In this document: piece after piece, positions 60,610 through 64,000 of the stretch
Layout of the letters: each line of letters opens with the position of its first letter
How positions within the stretch are numbered: the stretch's first letter is position 1
Assembly: GCF_039531695.1 (NCBI RefSeq)
Contig: NZ_BAAAQN010000014.1
Coordinates: 62,001-126,000 of the forward strand
DNA length: 64,000 nucleotides
Source: Catenulispora yoronensis
Lineage (GTDB): Bacteria > Actinomycetota > Actinomycetes > Streptomycetales > Catenulisporaceae
Direction of reading: 5' to 3'
The notes under the pieces: generated by a model
Databases searched by the model: none
Told to the model about the DNA's origin: nothing
What the model saw: the letters and a program-made list of their open reading frames with translations, nothing else
Translations under genes and position numbers: made by a program

Positions 60610-61971
60610 ATGGATGCAGTGACCCGACGCCGGTTCCTGGAGCTGTCCGGTGTGCTGTCCACGGGGACGTTCGCCGCCGCTTGCTCGGGATCGCATGGCC
60701 ATTCCGGTGGTGCTCCGCATGGCGGCGCCGTGATGACGCCTGGTGGTCCGGTGACGTCCGGTGCTCAGCTTGGGGCTGCCGCGCAGCATGCGCCGTTGGT
60801 CGCTGGGCAGGGTGTGCTGGTGATGGTGACGCTCTACGGGGGGAACGATGGTCTCAATACCGTGATTCCGTACGCGGATGGGGCGTATCACGATTCCCGG
60901 CCTGATCTGGCGTTCACGGACAAGGAAGTGCTTGATCTCGGTGAGGGGCTTGGCTTCAACCCCGCGATGACGGGGCTCCACGCGATGTGGCAGCGGAAGC
61001 TCTGCGCGGTGGTGCGCGGTGTCGGGTATCCGAAGCCGAACCACAGCCACTTTGTCTCGATGGATATCTGGCAGACGGCGTCGCCGGGTGAGCCCACCGG
61101 GTCTGGGTGGTTGGGGCGGTGGCTTGATGCGCAGCCGGATGATCAGCTACGAGCTCTGCGGGCGATTTCGGTCGGCGGGACGCTGCCGCCGTTGCTTGGG
61201 GGGACGAAGACGGCGGGTAGTTCGTTGCCGCTTGGGCAGTTTCGGTTGCCGAAGGCTGGGCCGCTCGACAGTGGGTTCATGGCGTTGGGTGGGGCATCGG
61301 CGCAGGATTCTGTGATGGCTGCTTATGCGGCGCGCGATGTCTCGGACTTGTTCACGGTCGCCAAGACGTTTACTCCGGCGTTGGAGTCGGCGAAGAAGGC
61401 GGGTGGGAGCAACAAAACCCCGGCTGCTGGGGGCAATACGACCCCGGCTGCTGGGGCTGCTGGCGCTGCTGGGGGTAACGCGAAGGTTGCCAAGGGTTCA
61501 GCGTTGGCTCAACAGCTGGATATCGTTGCCGAGTGCATCAACGCTTCCGTGCCGACTCGTGTCTACAGCGTCTCGCTCGGCGGATTCGATACGCATAGCG
61601 CTGAGAAGCAGACGCAGCAGCAGTTGTGGGGTGAGGTGGACCAGGCTGTTGTTGATTTCCAGAACGCTATCTCGGCTGGTCCGCATGGGAAGAACGTGGT
61701 CACGGTGCTGTACACGGAGTTCGGGCGGCGCGTGAAGGCCAACGCGAACGAGGGCACTGATCATGGGACGGCGGGGCCGGTGCTGGTGGTTGGGGAGCCG
61801 GTCAACGGGGGGTTCTATGGGGAGCAGCCTTCGTTGACGGATTTGGATAGTGGGGATCTGAAGTTCAGCACTGACTTTCGCAGTGTGTATGCGACGCTGT
61901 TGGACAAGGTGCTGGGGGCGGATCCGGTTCAGGTTTTGGGGGCTGATCAGCCGCGAGTTGGGTTTCTGTAG
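60610..61971 (+). CDS. DUF1501 family protein, Tat-exported probable lipoprotein
   Basis: A 453-residue DUF1501 protein of the alkaline-phosphatase-like fold. The N-terminus TRRRFLELSGVLSTGTFAAA is a twin-arginine signal and the following CSGS looks like a lipobox Cys. Core motifs: LVMVTLYGGNDGLNTVIPY, VVRGVGYPKPNHSHF and SVSLGGFDTHSAEK, then TEFGRRVKANANEGTDHGTA. An Ala/Gly/Thr-rich loop (~277-300) interrupts the domain. It pairs with the DUF1800 gene. Codons ending in T (GTT, GCT, GGT) are markedly more common than in other genes here. Confidence 0.92.
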   Translation: MDAVTRRRFLELSGVLSTGTFAAACSGSHGHSGGAPHGGAVMTPGGPVTSGAQLGAAAQHAPLVAGQGVLVMVTLYGGNDGLNTVIPYADGAYHDSRPDLAFTDKEVLDLGEGLGFNPAMTGLHAMWQRKLCAVVRGVGYPKPNHSHFVSMDIWQTASPGEPTGSGWLGRWLDAQPDDQLRALRAISVGGTLPPLLGGTKTAGSSLPLGQFRLPKAGPLDSGFMALGGASAQDSVMAAYAARDVSDLFTVAKTFTPALESAKKAGGSNKTPAAGGNTTPAAGAAGAAGGNAKVAKGSALAQQLDIVAECINASVPTRVYSVSLGGFDTHSAEKQTQQQLWGEVDQAVVDFQNAISAGPHGKNVVTVLYTEFGRRVKANANEGTDHGTAGPVLVVGEPVNGGFYGEQPSLTDLDSGDLKFSTDFRSVYATLLDKVLGADPVQVLGADQPRVGFL

Positions 61972-62518
61972 GCGAAAGTCAAAAGCTGGGAAAAGCGAAA
62001 GGCAGGCGCTTCCAGCGGGGGCCTCTGATCCCTCGGAGAACTGGCGCTAGTCCATAGGGGGGTCTGGTTAGTCTCTGCGCTGGCGGTTTGTGGGGTGGGG
62101 GTTTGTTCCCCTCGCTCACGTCGGCAGCCCTACGGGTACAGCACCGCCGCCCAGGTATCAAGTCCATGCCGCTGCGGTGAGAGTCCTAGTGCTGCGGTTG
62201 GGCTTGCATGAACTTGACACCTGGTCGGCGGTACTGTAGGCAAAGCCCTGCCGACGTGACCGAGGAGAACAAACCAACAACCCAGGGAGAGAGCTGACAA
62301 TCACGGGGGAGGGGGCGGCTGCCTTGCTGGCTACGGCCGCCGGGAAGGTTCAAAGCAAAAGCGGCGGCTGAAAAGGCCTTCTCGCACCGGCGCTCCCAAG
62401 GCATGCCTTACCGGCAGCCGCAGGTTTGCCCCACCGGCAGCCGCAGGGCTGAAGTGGCCGCCCACTGCCCCTGGATCCTTCAGTCCTGTTCGCGGCTCGG
62501 GTCGGACTCGGTGGCCAG
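61972..62518. other. Gene-poor stretch with possible promoter and gene remnants
   Basis: This 547-bp stretch has lower GC and no ORF with family resemblance. TTGACA at 62214-62219 followed after 17 bp by TAGGCA (62237) is a possible promoter. The downstream part (62400-62518) contains two GGCAGCCGCAGG copies and leads into the ROK remnant, so decayed coding sequence is likely. Confidence 0.4.
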
Positions 62519-62962
62519 GTGCTGGACCGCCGCGACCTGTACCGGCCGCGCGGCGAGTACCCGCTGTCCGACGTGCTCGGGCACGTGCGGCGCTTCGCCG
62601 CCGAGCTGGGCGCCGGCATCATCAACCACGGCCGCCCCCTCACCGGCTTCGGCGGCTACAGCGGTGAGGTCGGCCACACCGTCGTCAACTCCACCGGCTG
62701 GCTGGCGATCGGCATCGGCAACCTGGTCTCCCTCCTCAACCCCGAGGTGGTGATCATGGGCGGGATGTTCCGTGAGGTCTTTCCGCTGGTCCGGGACCAG
62801 GTCCTGGACGCGTTGGGCGCCGGCGGCCTGCAACCCCCGCGTCAGGACGTGCGGTTCGTGCTCCCCGGCCTGGGTGCCGGCTCCACCCTGCTGGGCGCCG
62901 CCGAACTGGCCTTCGGTTCGTTGCTCGACGACCCGCTCGGCGTGCGCGGAGCGCTCGGCTGA
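62519..62962 (+). pseudogene. Remnant of a ROK-family regulator/kinase gene
   Basis: A 147-residue open frame matching only parts of the ROK fold. GAGIINHGRPLTGFGGYSGE with VGHTVVNSTG corresponds to the GAxGExGH segment. It jumps directly to WLAIGIGNLVSLLNPEVVIMGG, skipping the zinc-binding Cys cluster and roughly 60 residues that normally lie between. The N-terminal half (HTH and ATP-binding Asp-Gly motif) is missing, and the first ~20 residues do not fit. I read it as a decayed gene with a large 5' loss and an internal in-frame deletion. Confidence 0.75.
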
Positions 62963-63110
62963 ACGCCGTGCCGGGATGAACAGCCTGCGCAGGCCGTGTG
63001 AAGATCATGTAGAAGGCGCCCCAAGCGCCAGGGCGGCGCTCAGGCCGGGCTTAGACTCTCTGCCGTATAACTGGAAGCCAGGAGCGTTGTTTCAACTGAA
63101 GGAGGATCGG

Positions 63111-64000
63111 GTGGCACTGCTGGAGAGGATCCAGGGTCCGCGCGATCTGGACAAGCTCAGCTCCGAGCAGCTCACCGAGCTGGCAGCGGAGATCCGCGCT
63201 TATCTGATCCCGACCGTGGCGAAGACGAGCGGCCACATCGGCCCGAACCTCGGGGTGGTGGAGCTGACCATCGCGCTGCACCGGGTCTTCGACTCGCCCC
63301 GGGACACCGTGCTGTGGGACGTCGGCCACCAGGCCTACGTGCACAAGCTGCTCACCGGCCGTCACGACTTCTCCACGCTGCGGCAGGAGGGCGGCCTGTC
63401 CGGCTACCCGGCCCGCGTCGAGTCCGAGCACGACGTGATCGAGAACTCGCACGCCTCCACCGCCCTGGCCTACGCCGACGGCATCGCCAAGGCGCACCAG
63501 GTGCGCGGGGTCACCGACCGCCAGGTGGTGGCGGTGATCGGGGACGGTGCGCTGACCGGCGGTATGGCCTGGGAGGCGCTGAACAACATCGCCGCGGCCA
63601 AGGACCGACCGGTGATCATCGTGGTCAACGACAACGAGCGCTCCTACACCCCGACCATCGGCGGCCTGGCCGAGCACCTGGCCACGCTGCGCACCACCCA
63701 GGGCTACGAGCGGTTCCTGGAGTGGGGCCGCGGCATGCTGGGCCGCACCCCGGTCATCGGCACCCCGCTCTACGAGGCGCTGCACGGGGTGAAGAAGGGC
63801 CTGAAGGACATCGTCGCCCCGCAGGGCATGTTCGAGGACCTGGGCCTGAAGTACGTCGGCCCGGTCGACGGCCACGACATCGCCGGCATGGAGTCCGCGC
63901 TGCGCCGGGCCCGCAACTACCACGGCCCGGTGATCGTGCACGCCATCACCCGCAAGGGCGAGGGCTACCCGGCCGCCCGCAACCACCAGCTGGACCAGCT
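63111..64000 (+). CDS. dxs: 1-deoxy-D-xylulose-5-phosphate synthase, N-terminal part, cut by window edge
   Basis: About 296 residues from the GTG at 63111, which has AAGGAGG six bases upstream. It begins LLERIQGPRDLDKLSSEQL and contains TSGHIGPNLGVVELTIALH, WDVGHQAYVHKLLTGR and the thiamine-diphosphate motif VIGDGALTGGMAWEALNN plus VVNDNERSYTPTIGG. Dxs joins pyruvate and glyceraldehyde 3-phosphate, the first step of the non-mevalonate isoprenoid pathway, and also supplies thiamine and pyridoxal synthesis. The transketolase core continues past the window end. Confidence 0.96.
   Translation, partial: MALLERIQGPRDLDKLSSEQLTELAAEIRAYLIPTVAKTSGHIGPNLGVVELTIALHRVFDSPRDTVLWDVGHQAYVHKLLTGRHDFSTLRQEGGLSGYPARVESEHDVIENSHASTALAYADGIAKAHQVRGVTDRQVVAVIGDGALTGGMAWEALNNIAAAKDRPVIIVVNDNERSYTPTIGGLAEHLATLRTTQGYERFLEWGRGMLGRTPVIGTPLYEALHGVKKGLKDIVAPQGMFEDLGLKYVGPVDGHDIAGMESALRRARNYHGPVIVHAITRKGEGYPAARNHQLDQ

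Noticed and set aside
61972..62518. Possible tRNA or small RNA gene in the low-GC stretch
   Set aside because: I could not fold a cloverleaf or find a conserved RNA signature; only a weak promoter-like pair was seen.

Overview
The window is high-GC DNA (most codons end in G or C) from a filamentous-type actinomycete. The neighbourhood hrdB, a DUF7455 gene, parE, later parC, DUF5998, a phosphodiesterase and a rhodanese, together with sepH, acnA and dxs, resembles the conserved core of Streptomyces chromosomes. Several intervening genes differ from what I recall of Streptomyces, so a related order such as Catenulisporales is possible. This is an inference from gene content; no rRNA is present to confirm it. 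I saw no tRNA, rRNA, CRISPR array, transposase or phage module.

Layout. 1-3.5 kb: the 5' part of an AlkA-type DNA glycosylase diverging from a WYL regulator, a hexamer-repeat gap and a large unknown protein. 3.6-7.5 kb: paaABCDE, the phenylacetyl-CoA epoxidase operon, behind a palindrome fitting a PaaR operator. 7.6-13.7 kb: a VOC protein, a flavohaemoglobin with an unusual tail, a small unknown gene, a YihY/BrkB membrane protein, an AidB-like acyl-CoA dehydrogenase and a TetR regulator. 13.7-17.1 kb: a small GNAT-like protein, pseudouridine breakdown (psuG and a PfkB kinase), and a Rossmann reductase diverging from an HxlR regulator with a perfect operator-like palindrome between them. 17.1-19.4 kb: a minus-strand cluster of an SPFH protein, a degenerate NAD-kinase-like protein and a two-helix membrane protein. 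19.7-28.1 kb: a GntR/FadR regulator, hrdB, DUF7455, parE and, 2 bp downstream of parE, a large P-loop/beta-propeller protein of unknown role.

28.1-35.6 kb: a tyrosine phosphatase, a sucrase/ferredoxin-like protein, an unknown protein followed by two ABC ATPases with no permease in view, an 81-bp tandem-repeat spacer and parC. 35.7-39.5 kb: a lipoprotein, DUF5998, an alkaline-phosphatase-superfamily enzyme and a sulfurtransferase. 39.5-43.3 kb: an iron-uptake operon in which EfeU and EfeO are one polypeptide, followed by EfeB, behind an iron-box-like dyad. 43.4-45.9 kb: two paralogous XRE-TPR regulators. 46.0-54.5 kb: a secreted thermolysin-family protease, an Eis-type acetyltransferase, a GNAT, sepH, a TRIC/UPF0126 channel protein, and a SigE-type sigma factor with a partner membrane protein.

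54.7-64 kb: an LCIB-type beta-carbonic-anhydrase-like protein, acnA behind a TamR/UrtR-like palindrome, an NTF2-like protein, a small unknown, an exported DUF1800/DUF1501 pair with a weaker GC3 bias, a decayed ROK gene and the first ~890 bases of dxs. Seven strong hairpins are called as terminators.

No single block is a clearly new defence or biosynthetic system. The parts most worth follow-up are the P-loop/propeller protein coupled to parE, the SPFH/NAD-kinase-like cluster, the EfeU-EfeO fusion, the permease-less ABC pair and the LCIB-like carbonic anhydrase.
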